Assembly: GCF_030068615.1 (NCBI RefSeq)
Contig: NZ_JASJOC010000004.1
Coordinates: 248,001 to 312,000 of the forward strand
DNA length: 64,000 bases
From: Halostagnicola sp. A-GB9-2
Lineage (GTDB): Archaea > Halobacteriota > Halobacteria > Halobacteriales > Natrialbaceae
Reading direction: 5' to 3'
Positions 53,237-62,229 of this stretch are shown here, in pieces; the first letter of the stretch is position 1, and every line of letters begins with the position of its first letter. The notes under the pieces are model-generated. The model was not told the origin of the DNA and did no database searches. It saw only the letters and a program-made list of their open reading frames with translations. Position numbers and translations under genes: made by a program.

Positions 53237-56200
53237 ATGCGCGAGGAAGACCGGCAGTATTTCTCGCGGCTAGAAGCCCAACTCGACGAGGCGTTCGACG
53301 TCGCCGAGACCGCCAAGGAACGCGGCGGGGACCCCGAGCCCGAAGTCGAGATTCCGGTCGCGAAGGATATGGCCGACCGCGTCGAAAACATCCTCGGCAT
53401 CGACGGGGTCGCCGAACGAGTTCGGGAACTCGAGGGCCAGATGAGCCGCGAGGAGGCGGCTCTGGAGCTTGCGAAGGACTTCGCCGAGGGGACCGTCGGC
53501 GATTACGAGACGAAAGCGGGCAAGATCGAAGGCGCGGTTCGAACCGCCGTCGCGTTGCTCACCGAGGGTGTCGTCGCCGCCCCCATCGAGGGCATCGACA
53601 AGGTCGAGCTCCTCGAGAACGACGACGGCACGGAGTTCGTCAACGTCTATTACGCCGGCCCGATCCGCTCGGCCGGCGGGACCGCACAGGCGCTATCGGT
53701 TCTCGTAGGAGATTATACGCGCGCGCTCGTCGGCGTCGACCAGTACAACGCACGAAGCGAAGAGATCGAACGGTACGCCGAGGAAATCTCTCTTTACGAT
53801 AAGGAAACCGGCCTCCAGTACTCCCCGAAGGATCCGGAGACGAAGTTCATCGCGAAACACCTCCCGATCATGTTAGACGGCGAGGCGACCGGCGACGAGG
53901 AGGTTTCCGGCTTTCGCGACTTAGAGCGCGTCGACACCAATTCCGCCCGCGGCGGCATGTGTCTCGTTCTCGCCGAGGGGATCGCGCTGAAGGCACCGAA
54001 GATTCAGCGGTATACTTCTCAGCTTGAGGAGGTCGACTGGCCGTGGCTTCAGGACTTGATCGACGGAACGTACTACGACGACGCGGACGAAGCGGGAGAC
54101 GACGAGTCCGACGCCGACGGCGATGGGGAATCCGACGCCGAGACCGACTCCGAAGCCGGCGTCGAGAAAGCCCAAGCGGCGGACGACGACGCGGGACCGG
54201 TTCGGCCGGACCCCTCGAAGAAGTTCCTCCGGGACTTGATCGCCGGACGGCCCGTTTTCTCACACCCTAGCGCCGAAGGCGGCTTTCGATTGCGCTACGG
54301 TCGCTCGCGAAATCACGGGTTCGCGACCGGCGGTGTTCACCCGGCGACGATGCACCTGGTCGACGACTTCCTTGCCACCGGAACGCAGATCAAGACCGAG
54401 CGACCGGGGAAAGCCCACGGCGTCGTCCCCGTCGATTCCATCGAGGGACCGACGGTCAAACTCGCCAACGGCGATGTCCGCCGCATCAACGACCCTGAGG
54501 AGGCTCTCGAGATCAGAAACGGCGTCGAGGAGATCCTCGACACGGGCGAGTACCTCGTCAACTACGGCGAGTTCGTCGAGAACAACCACCCACTTGCGCC
54601 CGCTTCCTACGTCTACGAGTGGTGGATTCAGGATATGGAGCAAGCCGGCGCGGACGCACAGGCCCTGCTCGACGATCCGCGGATCGACGCGGAGCATCCG
54701 CCCGCCAAGCGGGCCCTCGAGTGGGCCCTCGAGTACGACGCGCCGCTTCACCCCGACTACACCTACCTCTGGCACGATCTGTCCGTCGACGCCTTTTGTT
54801 CGCTCGCGGAAGCCGTCTCGAACGGACGAATCGAGAACGCCGGCGAGACGCTCGTTCTCGAGCGAACAGAGACGGTTCGAGATGCCCTCGAGACCATCGT
54901 TATCGAACACCGCCAGCGGGAGGGCCGACTCGAGGTCGACGACTGGGTTCCGTTAGCCAGGACGCTCGGTGTTACTCGGAACGACGACGGAGACTTCGAG
55001 CGGACATGGGCCGACGACGACCTCTCGGAACGAGCACGTACCTGGGGACGCTCCGCTGGCGACGATACGGAGGCTGGCGACGAGGCGGAAGCCGCTGACG
55101 AGGAGAAAGCGGAGGAGGACAGGACGTACTCCGGCGAGAATGCGATCGAAGCGGTCAACGAGATCGCACCATTTAGCGTTCGGGAACGCGCGCCGACCCG
55201 AATCGGCAACCGGATGGGTCGACCCGAGAAATCCGAAAGTCGCGATCTCAGCCCCGCGGTCCACACGCTGTTTCCGATCGCCGAGGCCGGCGGCGCACAG
55301 CGCGACATCGCTAAAGCCGGTAAACACGCCGAAACGATGGCCGATACGCCCGGCGTCGTCGAGGTCCAGATCGGCCGACACTACTGCGAGACGTGCGACA
55401 CGGAGACGTTCAAAAACCGCTGTCCGGAGTGTGGCTCCCGGACAGAGCCCGACTATCGATGCCCCTCCTGTGACTCGGCGATCGAACCCGACGAAGCCGG
55501 CCGCGTCGAATGCGATCACTGCGAAACCGAAGCCACCTGCGTCGAAAACCGTGAGGTCAACCTCCACGAGGAGTACCGAAACGCCCTCGAGTCCGTCGGC
55601 GAGCGCGAGAACGCCTTCGACATCCTCAAAGGCGTCAAGGGTCTGACCTCCGCGAACAAGATTCCCGAGCCCATGGAAAAGGGGATCCTGCGGGCGAAAC
55701 ACGACGTCTCCTCGTTTAAAGACGGGACCGTCCGCTACGACATGACCGACCTCCCGATCACGTCGGTCCGTGCGAGCGAACTCGACGTCGACGTCGGCCA
55801 ACTACAGGCCTTGGGCTACGAGGAGGATATCCACGGCGAAGCGCTCGTTCACGAGGATCAACTTGTCGAACTCAAGGTTCAGGACGTCGTCCTCTCGGAC
55901 GGCGCGGCAGAACACATGCTCAAGACGGCCGACTTCATCGACGACCTCTTAGAGCAGTACTACGGCCTCGAGCCCTTCTATGAACTCGAGGAACGCGAGG
56001 AACTGGTCGGCGAACTCGTCTTCGGGATGGCACCCCACACGAGTGCGGCAACTGTTGGGAGGGTGATTGGTTTCACGAGTGCAGCTGTCGGATATGCTCA
56101 TCCGTACTTCCACGCCGCAAAACGCCGAAATTGTGATGGCGACGAGGATTGCGTGATGCTCCTCATGGACGGCTTATTGAACTTTAGTATGAGTTTTCTG

Positions 56201-56878
56201 CCAGACCAGAGAGGGGGGAAGATGGATGCCCCCCTCGTGATGTCTTCGCGGATCGACCCCTCCGAGATCGACGACGAAGCCCACAACATCGATATCGTCT
56301 CACAATATCCCCGGGAGTTCTACGAGGCGACCCTCGAGATGGCTGATCCGGGTGAAGTGGACGTCCAAATCGCCGAAGAGACCCTCGGGACGGATCAGGA
56401 GTACACCGGCTTTTCCCACACCCACGACACCACCGACATCGCGATGGGGCCCGACCTCTCGGCGTACAAGACTCTGGGATCGATGATGGACAAGATGGAT
56501 GCCCAGCTCGCGCTCTCGCGGAAACTCGAGGCCGTCGACGAGACGGACGTCGCCGAGCGAGTCATCGAGTACCACTTCTTGCCGGACCTGATCGGCAACC
56601 TGCGGGCGTTCTCCAGACAGGAGACGCGCTGTCTCGACTGCGGCGAGAAGTTCCGCCGGATGCCCCTGACCGAAACCTGCCGGGAGTGTGGCGGCCGGGT
56701 CAACCTCACCGTCCATCAGGGGTCGGTGAACAAGTACATGCAGACTGCGATCGAGGTCGCCGAGGAGTACGACTGTCGCCCCTACACGAAACAGCGACTC
56801 GAGGTGCTCGAGAAGGCTCTCGAGAGCGTTTTCGAGAACGATAAGAACAAGCAATCGGGTATTGAAGACTTCATGTAA
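53237..56878 (+). CDS. polC: DNA polymerase D large subunit (DP2)
   Basis: 1213 residues from the ATG at 53237; the frame open to 53030 lies inside the PPC gene. Catalytic replicative polymerase of euryarchaea, partnered with DP1. N-terminal domain starts REEDRQYFSRLEAQLDEAFD; the two-barrel catalytic region includes NCDGDEDCVMLLMDG (acidic residues around Asp967-Asp971) and RGGKMDAPLVMSSRIDPSE. Zinc-binding clusters: CETCDTETF/CPECG/CPSCD at about 717-765 and CLDCGEKF/CRECGG near 1130-1150. Acidic low-complexity inserts at about 282-325 and 607-630 are haloarchaeal adaptations. No intein, though codon use changes around the known intein site (Asn965/Cys966). Confidence 0.95.
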   Translation: MREEDRQYFSRLEAQLDEAFDVAETAKERGGDPEPEVEIPVAKDMADRVENILGIDGVAERVRELEGQMSREEAALELAKDFAEGTVGDYETKAGKIEGAVRTAVALLTEGVVAAPIEGIDKVELLENDDGTEFVNVYYAGPIRSAGGTAQALSVLVGDYTRALVGVDQYNARSEEIERYAEEISLYDKETGLQYSPKDPETKFIAKHLPIMLDGEATGDEEVSGFRDLERVDTNSARGGMCLVLAEGIALKAPKIQRYTSQLEEVDWPWLQDLIDGTYYDDADEAGDDESDADGDGESDAETDSEAGVEKAQAADDDAGPVRPDPSKKFLRDLIAGRPVFSHPSAEGGFRLRYGRSRNHGFATGGVHPATMHLVDDFLATGTQIKTERPGKAHGVVPVDSIEGPTVKLANGDVRRINDPEEALEIRNGVEEILDTGEYLVNYGEFVENNHPLAPASYVYEWWIQDMEQAGADAQALLDDPRIDAEHPPAKRALEWALEYDAPLHPDYTYLWHDLSVDAFCSLAEAVSNGRIENAGETLVLERTETVRDALETIVIEHRQREGRLEVDDWVPLARTLGVTRNDDGDFERTWADDDLSERARTWGRSAGDDTEAGDEAEAADEEKAEEDRTYSGENAIEAVNEIAPFSVRERAPTRIGNRMGRPEKSESRDLSPAVHTLFPIAEAGGAQRDIAKAGKHAETMADTPGVVEVQIGRHYCETCDTETFKNRCPECGSRTEPDYRCPSCDSAIEPDEAGRVECDHCETEATCVENREVNLHEEYRNALESVGERENAFDILKGVKGLTSANKIPEPMEKGILRAKHDVSSFKDGTVRYDMTDLPITSVRASELDVDVGQLQALGYEEDIHGEALVHEDQLVELKVQDVVLSDGAAEHMLKTADFIDDLLEQYYGLEPFYELEEREELVGELVFGMAPHTSAATVGRVIGFTSAAVGYAHPYFHAAKRRNCDGDEDCVMLLMDGLLNFSMSFLPDQRGGKMDAPLVMSSRIDPSEIDDEAHNIDIVSQYPREFYEATLEMADPGEVDVQIAEETLGTDQEYTGFSHTHDTTDIAMGPDLSAYKTLGSMMDKMDAQLALSRKLEAVDETDVAERVIEYHFLPDLIGNLRAFSRQETRCLDCGEKFRRMPLTETCRECGGRVNLTVHQGSVNKYMQTAIEVAEEYDCRPYTKQRLEVLEKALESVFENDKNKQSGIEDFM

Positions 56879-56944
56879 CTCCACCGTTTGGAAACTGGAA
56901 ACCACCGCCGTCCCTTTATGCAGTTTCGTGTAGACGAGTAGTCT

Positions 56945-57238
56945 ATGACCGACGATACGACACGCCTCGGATTCGGAACGGAAGTCTACGCCGAAGATGG
57001 GACCAAAATCGGACGGATTCGCGGATTCGACGAGGACGGGTTCTACGTCACGCTTCGGGAAGGTCTCGAGGGAATGAGCGTCGAACACGTCCGCTCCGGA
57101 AAGAACTTCGGCGAAGCTGAACTCATGTGGCGTTGCTGGGAGTGCGGTGAGATGGGCAAACTCGATCACGATATTCCGGACAACTGCCCGAACTGTGGTG
57201 CCGACCGGGAGGATATCTATTATTGGACTGAAGATTGA
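56945..57238 (+). CDS. Rubredoxin-like zinc-ribbon protein (haloarchaeal)
   Basis: 97 residues. A PRC-barrel-like N-terminal part (LGFGTEVYAEDGTKIGRIRG, then FDEDGFYVTLREG) is followed by a rubredoxin-like ribbon, CWECGEMGKLDHDIPDNCPNCG, four Cys. I recall haloarchaeal DUF7130-like proteins of this type. Zinc or iron could be bound. Not part of the polC operon by spacing (66 bp) but same strand. A truncated gene on the opposite strand runs into its 3' end. Confidence 0.75.
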   Translation: MTDDTTRLGFGTEVYAEDGTKIGRIRGFDEDGFYVTLREGLEGMSVEHVRSGKNFGEAELMWRCWECGEMGKLDHDIPDNCPNCGADREDIYYWTED

Positions 57239-57239
57239 C

Positions 57240-57371
57240 TGGTGTCGGTGACCCGTCGTCGGAGAACAGCTTCCGACGAATTTCCCGCTGGACCGGATGG
57301 GTGAGTGCACGCAGGAACTCCACCTGACCTTCGGTTCGTCGCCGCTCCTGATGGGGTCGGTTGTCAGTCAT
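57240..57371 (-). pseudogene. Truncated winged-helix-type regulator
   Basis: From the ATG at 57371 about 44 codons read like the N-terminus of an ArsR/MarR-type winged helix (VEFLRALTHPVQREIRRKLF, SDDGSPTP). Beyond that the frame runs antisense into the 56945-57238 gene and loses all resemblance, so the gene is cut at about 57240. Its promoter and first codons are repeated upstream of prs. Confidence 0.5.
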
Positions 57372-57432
57372 TTCCGGCTATTCGCCATCCCACTCTGGCG
57401 ACAAACCGGTAAACAGTTACAACCGACCCTAT
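57356..57432. repeat. Duplicated promoter-start cassette, copy B
   Basis: Matches 21221-21297 in the same orientation; shared blocks TCAGTCATTTCCGGC, ACCGGTAAA, AGTTACAAC, GACCCTAT. On the minus strand a box AACTGTTTACC precedes the ATG at 57371 by about 37 bp. The remaining 57433-57633 has no gene I can support, apart from the panE promoter. Confidence 0.7.
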
Positions 57433-57603
57433 GACAGGATAACGACTATCTGGTCGTCGTGTCCTTTTCGGGACATTCGAGACGACTCTCCGGTCACTCG
57501 AGTTCGGCTTCGCGGTATTCACTACGCCCTCGCCGTCCTGGTATGTGCTCTTCTCGCGGTCACGGCGGTGTTCGACCCGTTCCCGTAACTCGAGACAAAA
57601 ACG

Positions 57604-57610
57604 GTTTTCA
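57604..57610 (+). promoter_or_regulatory. Promoter of panE
   Basis: GTTTTCA centred 27 bp before the ATG at 57634, with an A-rich BRE-like ACAAAAACG upstream. Confidence 0.45.
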
Positions 57611-57633
57611 CCCCGCTCGTTCCACCTCGAGCC

Positions 57634-58539
57634 ATGCGAATCGTCGTCTTCGGAGCCGGAAGCCTCGGGAGCCTGCTCGGCGGAACGCTCGCACGCGAAC
57701 ACGACGTGACGCTCGTCGCTCGCGACGCTCACGCGTCCGCCGTCCGCGAGGAGGGACTCCGAATCGAGGGCGAACTCGAGACTGTCGTTCATCCCAATGT
57801 GACGACCGACGGCACGGACCTCGAGTCAGATATCGCGCTTTTGACAGTAAAATCGTTCGACACCGAATCGGCGGCAAAAACGCTTGCGACGGGGACGTTC
57901 GATGCCGTCTGCTCGCTCCAGAACGGGATGGGAAACGAGGAGACGCTCGGGGCCCATCTGGAGACGACGATACTGTCGGGGACCGCAACGTACGGGGCAA
58001 TGTTGCGAGACCCCGGCGTCGTCGAGTGTACGGGCCTGGGCGATATCGTTCTCGGCCCCAACGGCGGTGGTCAATCCACTCTCGCGGATCGGGTGGGAGA
58101 CGCGTTCGACCGAGCGGGCCTCGAGACGACCGTCGCCTGTGACATGCCGTTTCGTCGCTGGAAGAAACTCGCCGTTAACACCGGCATCAACCCGATAACG
58201 GCGTTGACGGTGGTCGAAAACGGGACGGTTCTCGAGCCGCCGGCGAGTGCGATCTCGCGGGCCGCAACACGCGAAACGGCTCGAGTCGCACGCGAGAACG
58301 GCGTTTCGTTATCGAATAGAGAGGCGCTCGAGGCAGTGAGAACGGTAGCGACGTTGACGCGGAACAACACCTCTTCGATGGCCCAGGACGTACTTGCTGG
58401 ACGCCGAACCGAGATCGACGCGATCAACGGCTACGTGGTCGACCGGGCCGCGGAACGGGGGATCGACGTTCCGACGAATCGACTGCTCACCGAACTGGTT
58501 CGAACGTGGGAACAGGGCCATACGCCGAACCGAACGTAG
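57634..58539 (+). CDS. panE: Ketopantoate reductase family protein
   Basis: 301 residues. NADP-binding GAGSLGSLLGGTLARE at the N-terminus and the ketopantoate-reductase C-terminal domain with the lysine/Asn region RRWKKLAVNTGINPITAL; the end VDRAAERGIDVPTNRLL is the conserved close. Makes pantoate for coenzyme A synthesis; other 2-ketoacid reductase roles are possible. Leaderless promoter as described at 57604. Confidence 0.93.
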   Translation: MRIVVFGAGSLGSLLGGTLAREHDVTLVARDAHASAVREEGLRIEGELETVVHPNVTTDGTDLESDIALLTVKSFDTESAAKTLATGTFDAVCSLQNGMGNEETLGAHLETTILSGTATYGAMLRDPGVVECTGLGDIVLGPNGGGQSTLADRVGDAFDRAGLETTVACDMPFRRWKKLAVNTGINPITALTVVENGTVLEPPASAISRAATRETARVARENGVSLSNREALEAVRTVATLTRNNTSSMAQDVLAGRRTEIDAINGYVVDRAAERGIDVPTNRLLTELVRTWEQGHTPNRT

Positions 58540-58653
58540 CCAACCGGTCGCGAGCACTGCTCGGATCGGAATCTACTTTCGGCGGAACTAACGCAGGTAT
58601 TCAAAAACTAGCGTCGTAATCAACCACGAATCACGTCTGTGGACGACTTTCTT

Positions 58654-59016
58654 TCAGAACGGTGCGGCTGGTCCTTCGTCGGACTCGCCCTCGTCGTCAT
58701 CGACGGTCTCGCCGGGGAACGATGGCGTTGCACCGCCCATGTCGCCACCGCCGCCAGCGCCGGTGTGTGCGTTAACCTTCTCGATTTCGGGAATTTCCTT
58801 GACCATTCGGCTCTTGATCGCCTGAATCGTCATCGGCGAAATACCACAGCCACTGCAGGCACCACCGAGCGCGATGGTAACCTCTCCGGTCTCACGGTCG
58901 AGGTCCTGAATCGCTGCGTTCCCGCCGTGCATCTGAATCTGCGGGAAGTTCCGGCGCAAGAAGTTCGTCACGCTATCTTCGAGGTCGTCTCCGTCGTTCT
59001 GGGTTTCCGTGCTCAT
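58654..59016 (-). CDS. NifU-like Fe-S scaffold protein
   Basis: 120 residues. NifU C-terminal domain with the cluster-binding GACSGCGISPMTI (CxxC) and VTNFLRRNFPQIQMHGGN; a Gly-rich, acidic 35-residue tail follows. Carries or transfers 4Fe-4S clusters. Ends 102 bp before the next gene on the strand; stands alone. Confidence 0.9.
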   Translation of the reverse strand: MSTETQNDGDDLEDSVTNFLRRNFPQIQMHGGNAAIQDLDRETGEVTIALGGACSGCGISPMTIQAIKSRMVKEIPEIEKVNAHTGAGGGGDMGGATPSFPGETVDDDEGESDEGPAAPF

Positions 59017-59118
59017 GAATTCGTGTTGGTGGCGAACGTCCTTAGACCTTCCGCAGTTTGTATTCGGTTTCTTGGCTCAGATTCCCATTTTAGGAGGTGA
59101 CACCGGCAGACGCGTCAC

Positions 59119-59433
59119 TTAAAAATTAAACACTCGCTGGAGCTCGGTTTCGATCTCTTCGACGTGTTTCTCGAGCACCTGCTCGAATCGTTCTTCTTCG
59201 ACGACGACGCCCGCGAGTCGGTCGTAGGGATCGTCCGGCAGTTCCACGTAGAATTCACCGTCTCCCTCGTAAAACGGCTCGCTCTCGTTGAGCACTTGTT
59301 GGTCGATCGCGTGAACGAGTTCGGAGTCGTACTTGTCGTTCATCCGGTTGAACGCGTTCTTGTACGCCTGCTGGAGTTCGGGGAAGTAATTCGCGTACTT
59401 ATCCTCGAACTTCTCGGAGTCGAAGTCGGCCAT
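59119..59433 (-). CDS. DUF5783-like protein of unknown function
   Basis: 104 residues from the ATG at 59433 (MADFDSEKFEDKYANYFPEL). Mostly helical and acidic with a central YEGDGEFYVELPDDPYDRL strand pair. I recall it as a haloarchaeal-specific family (DUF5783). No catalytic motif visible. Upstream frame extension is not conserved-looking. Confidence 0.78.
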   Translation of the reverse strand: MADFDSEKFEDKYANYFPELQQAYKNAFNRMNDKYDSELVHAIDQQVLNESEPFYEGDGEFYVELPDDPYDRLAGVVVEEERFEQVLEKHVEEIETELQRVFNF

Positions 59434-59632
59434 GTCGGGTGAAAGGGTCAGCGTCACCAAAAGTGGGGCGATTAGTTGTTTTGGCACTGCCAGTCTGGGG
59501 TTGCGATTGCCGGATGCTTTTGTTCGTACTCGCTGATATTGTCTCTCTGGCTGATACAGTATCGGGTACCTACATAGGTGGGATGAACTCGCAGGCCAAA
59601 CGAGCACCCCGAGCAGTCGCGTTCGATCTGAT

Positions 59633-60022
59633 ATGACACTAACACAACGGTCCCTTCCGAGGGAGGAACTCCCGCCTAATTGGGGACCGGTCGAGACCAG
59701 CGACGATCGAATCTCGTATCGTCACAGTCGGTCCTCGGCTACGTTATTTGCGGCTCGAGTTTCCGCTCATAGCTCCCATCCGTCGCTCGGTCTAAGTCGA
59801 TGCTGGGAGATCCGGTACCGATACTCGGTCGGCGAGTGTTCGGCGACCGAACGACTCGGGAGCGTCACGACCCGTAGCGCCGCACTCGACGCCCTTCTCG
59901 AGTGTATGCACCACGTCTACGACTCCGTCGACTCACCGGGTAGCCCGCTCGATATCCGCACTGCCCTCGAGTCGGTGTCTCTGCCGGCGCTCATCCCGGA
60001 AGATTCCTCGGCGCTTTCGTAA
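59633..60022 (+). CDS. Haloarchaeal protein of unknown function
   Basis: 129 residues from the ATG at 59633. Two recognisable pieces: an N-terminal LPREELPPNWGPVETSDDRI and a C-terminal helix (SAALDALLECMHHVYDSV). A WEIRYRYSVGE strand pair sits between. Resembles a conserved small haloarchaeal family I cannot name. The gap to the TPP enzyme (60023-60193) is empty. Confidence 0.65.
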   Translation: MTLTQRSLPREELPPNWGPVETSDDRISYRHSRSSATLFAARVSAHSSHPSLGLSRCWEIRYRYSVGECSATERLGSVTTRSAALDALLECMHHVYDSVDSPGSPLDIRTALESVSLPALIPEDSSALS

Positions 60023-60193
60023 CAACTGATCGGAGGGTGAGGATGTTTCATATATCGAAATACGATTCATATCGGGAAAAGACTCTCCTCCTCAGTATTC
60101 GATAGCAATCGTTATCGGAGCGCTACCGCTCGAAACTGATCCCCAGAACCGATTGCGACCCAAAATATGTTCTATGCTACCAATACACGATAA

Positions 60194-61891
60194 CTAATCG
60201 TGGACGAGCACGTCCACCACGTCGGTTCCGTCGTGCTCGAGTGCCTCCTCCAGCGTTGGCTCGAGTTCGTCGGGCGTCTCCACGAGGTGCCCGCGTGCCC
60301 CGTAACTCTCCGCGTTGGCGACGAGGTCGACGGCTGGTTCGAAGTCCATCCCGACGTACTCGAAGTCCTCGTCGGTTCCACCGTAGATATTTTGCATATT
60401 GTCCTTCAGGATCCGGTAGTTGCGGTTGTCGGAGACGACGACCGTCAGATCGAGGTCGTACCGGGCCGCCGTGTAGATGGTGTTCGGGTAGTAGAGGTAC
60501 GAACCGTCGCCGATGTAGCCGATCACGTCGCGTGACTCTTCGCGCATCGATTCGGCCAGGGAGGCACCAACGGAAGCGGGGAGTCCGTAGCCGAGTCCGC
60601 CGCCCTTGTTCGAAATCATCTGTTGTGGCGAAAGCGAGAACCGGGCCAACAGCGGGTACTTCGACGTTATTCCTTCGTCGACGATGTACGCGTTCGGCAC
60701 AACGGCCTCGAGTGCGTCTACGAGTTCGTGTTTCCCCGCCCGGGTTTCGTCCTCCGAGTTCTCGTCAACTCCCATCTCCCTGATGAGCCCCTTCATCGAT
60801 TCTTTTACCGCACGAACGTTCTCGAGTCGGTTCTCGTGTTCGTCTTCGGAAAGCCGATCCGAGACGCGGTCCGCCAGATCAGCCATGACGGTGCCGGGAT
60901 CGCCGAGTATCGCCGCGTCGGCGCGTTGATTCTTCCCCACTTCCCAGGGGGCGTCGCTCAGGTGGATGCAGGTCGCCTCCGAATCGACCAGCGGCTCTTC
61001 GTGGCGCATGAGGGTCGTATTCGTCGATATCCCGGCGAAGACGAGCGTATCCGTACTCATCAACATCGACGCGATGTCCTCATCCGGCGGCACGAAGGAG
61101 ATCCAATGATCGTGATCGGTCGGGAAGTTGATCTCGCAGGCAAGGATTTCGCCGTGGACGCGTGCGCCCGACGCCTCCGCGAGATCGACCGCGGCGTCGA
61201 CTGCGCTCTCACCCGCTCGAGCTACGTGGTCGCCGACGATCATGACGGGGTCGTTCGCCTCCGCCAGCAGGGTCGCGGCGTGCTCGAGCTGGTCCGTATC
61301 TCCGCCGCCGGCGGTGGGAACTGGGCCGAGCGGTTCGATTTCGTCCGGACTGGTCTCCGAGAGCATGACGTCCATCGGGAGCCCGAGGAAGACGGGACCG
61401 GTCGGGGGCGTCAGTGCGACCCGAAACGCCCGGCGAAGCATTGTCGGCAGGGCGGTCACGTCGAGCACTTCGTCGGACCACTTGCAGAACTGCTCGGTCA
61501 TCTCAACGAGTTCGCCCGACAGCAGCGGTTCTTCGTGCCGAAAGTCTCGTTCGTGGTTTCCCGCCGTAACCACGAGTGGCGTTCCGGCCATCTTCGCGGC
61601 GTAGATGTTCCCCAATCCGTGGGCAAGCCCCGGGGTGATGTGGAGGTTTACGACCCCCACAGGGTTGATCGAGGGGTCGTCGTCGGCGTGATACCGTCGC
61701 GTACTGGCGTATCCGGAGGCCATTCCCACCGCCACATCCTCGTGAAGACCCAGGACGTACTCGAGGTCGCTTTCCGAAAGGGCGTTCATCACCGGCAGTT
61801 CCGTCGTGCCGGGGTTCCCGAATACGTGCGAAACGCCGTAGGACTCGAGGGTATCGATGAACAGATCCGCACCTGTGTACGTTGTTGTCAT
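60194..61891 (-). CDS. Thiamine-pyrophosphate-dependent enzyme (benzoylformate decarboxylase/acetolactate synthase-like)
   Basis: 565 residues from the ATG at 61891; an ATG five codons upstream (61906) is an alternative, but the TATA-like CTTTTTGTA at 61917-61925 (minus strand) suits 61891. Catalytic Glu in YVLGLHEDVAVGMASGYA; TPP/Mg motif GDGSYLYYPNTIY followed by DNRNY. The N-terminal FGNPGTTELPVM is typical of benzoylformate-decarboxylase-like members, which lack the FAD site use of acetolactate synthase. Substrate could be a 2-keto acid; unknown. No paired small regulatory subunit is adjacent, arguing against acetolactate synthase. Confidence 0.87.
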   Translation of the reverse strand: MTTTYTGADLFIDTLESYGVSHVFGNPGTTELPVMNALSESDLEYVLGLHEDVAVGMASGYASTRRYHADDDPSINPVGVVNLHITPGLAHGLGNIYAAKMAGTPLVVTAGNHERDFRHEEPLLSGELVEMTEQFCKWSDEVLDVTALPTMLRRAFRVALTPPTGPVFLGLPMDVMLSETSPDEIEPLGPVPTAGGGDTDQLEHAATLLAEANDPVMIVGDHVARAGESAVDAAVDLAEASGARVHGEILACEINFPTDHDHWISFVPPDEDIASMLMSTDTLVFAGISTNTTLMRHEEPLVDSEATCIHLSDAPWEVGKNQRADAAILGDPGTVMADLADRVSDRLSEDEHENRLENVRAVKESMKGLIREMGVDENSEDETRAGKHELVDALEAVVPNAYIVDEGITSKYPLLARFSLSPQQMISNKGGGLGYGLPASVGASLAESMREESRDVIGYIGDGSYLYYPNTIYTAARYDLDLTVVVSDNRNYRILKDNMQNIYGGTDEDFEYVGMDFEPAVDLVANAESYGARGHLVETPDELEPTLEEALEHDGTDVVDVLVHD

Positions 61892-62229
61892 GGCTTGTTC
61901 ACACATTGTTGGGAACCTACAAAAAGCGACGCGTCTCCCGGCCGCGAAGTCGTTTTCTCCCCGATAAACTATACAGTGCTATATTCAATCACGTCTCGTC
62001 GCTCAACTGAGTACGATACTATCCTGATCTCGATTGATGGAAGCGGCGAGTCGAAAGCTCGCCGTCGTCTGTCTGTACGCGGACGGCGTCGCTACTCGAC
62101 GAATTTCACCGTCGGTCGCTGGCCTCGAGGCGGGTCTGCTTTGTCTGATGACTGTCGCCTCGCGGTGGCGTTTCGAGCGGAGCGCTTATGGGTTTGTCAG
62201 TCCTATCGTTGACAGCGACAGTCGGTCAT
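61892..62229. other. Intergenic region between TPP enzyme and PHP gene
   Basis: About 340 bp with divergent promoters at the edges (TATA-like CTTTTTGTA for the TPP enzyme; GCTTATGG near 62184 for the PHP gene). Short open frames here lack family resemblance. Nothing else seen. Confidence 0.45.

Noticed and set aside
57361-57588. 75-codon frame ending in a hydrophobic helix
   Set aside because: No suitable start codon near the helix and the first half overlaps the duplicated promoter cassette on the other strand.
60623-62212. 529-codon open frame opposite the TPP enzyme
   Set aside because: Shadow of the TPP enzyme; Arg-rich, no motif.
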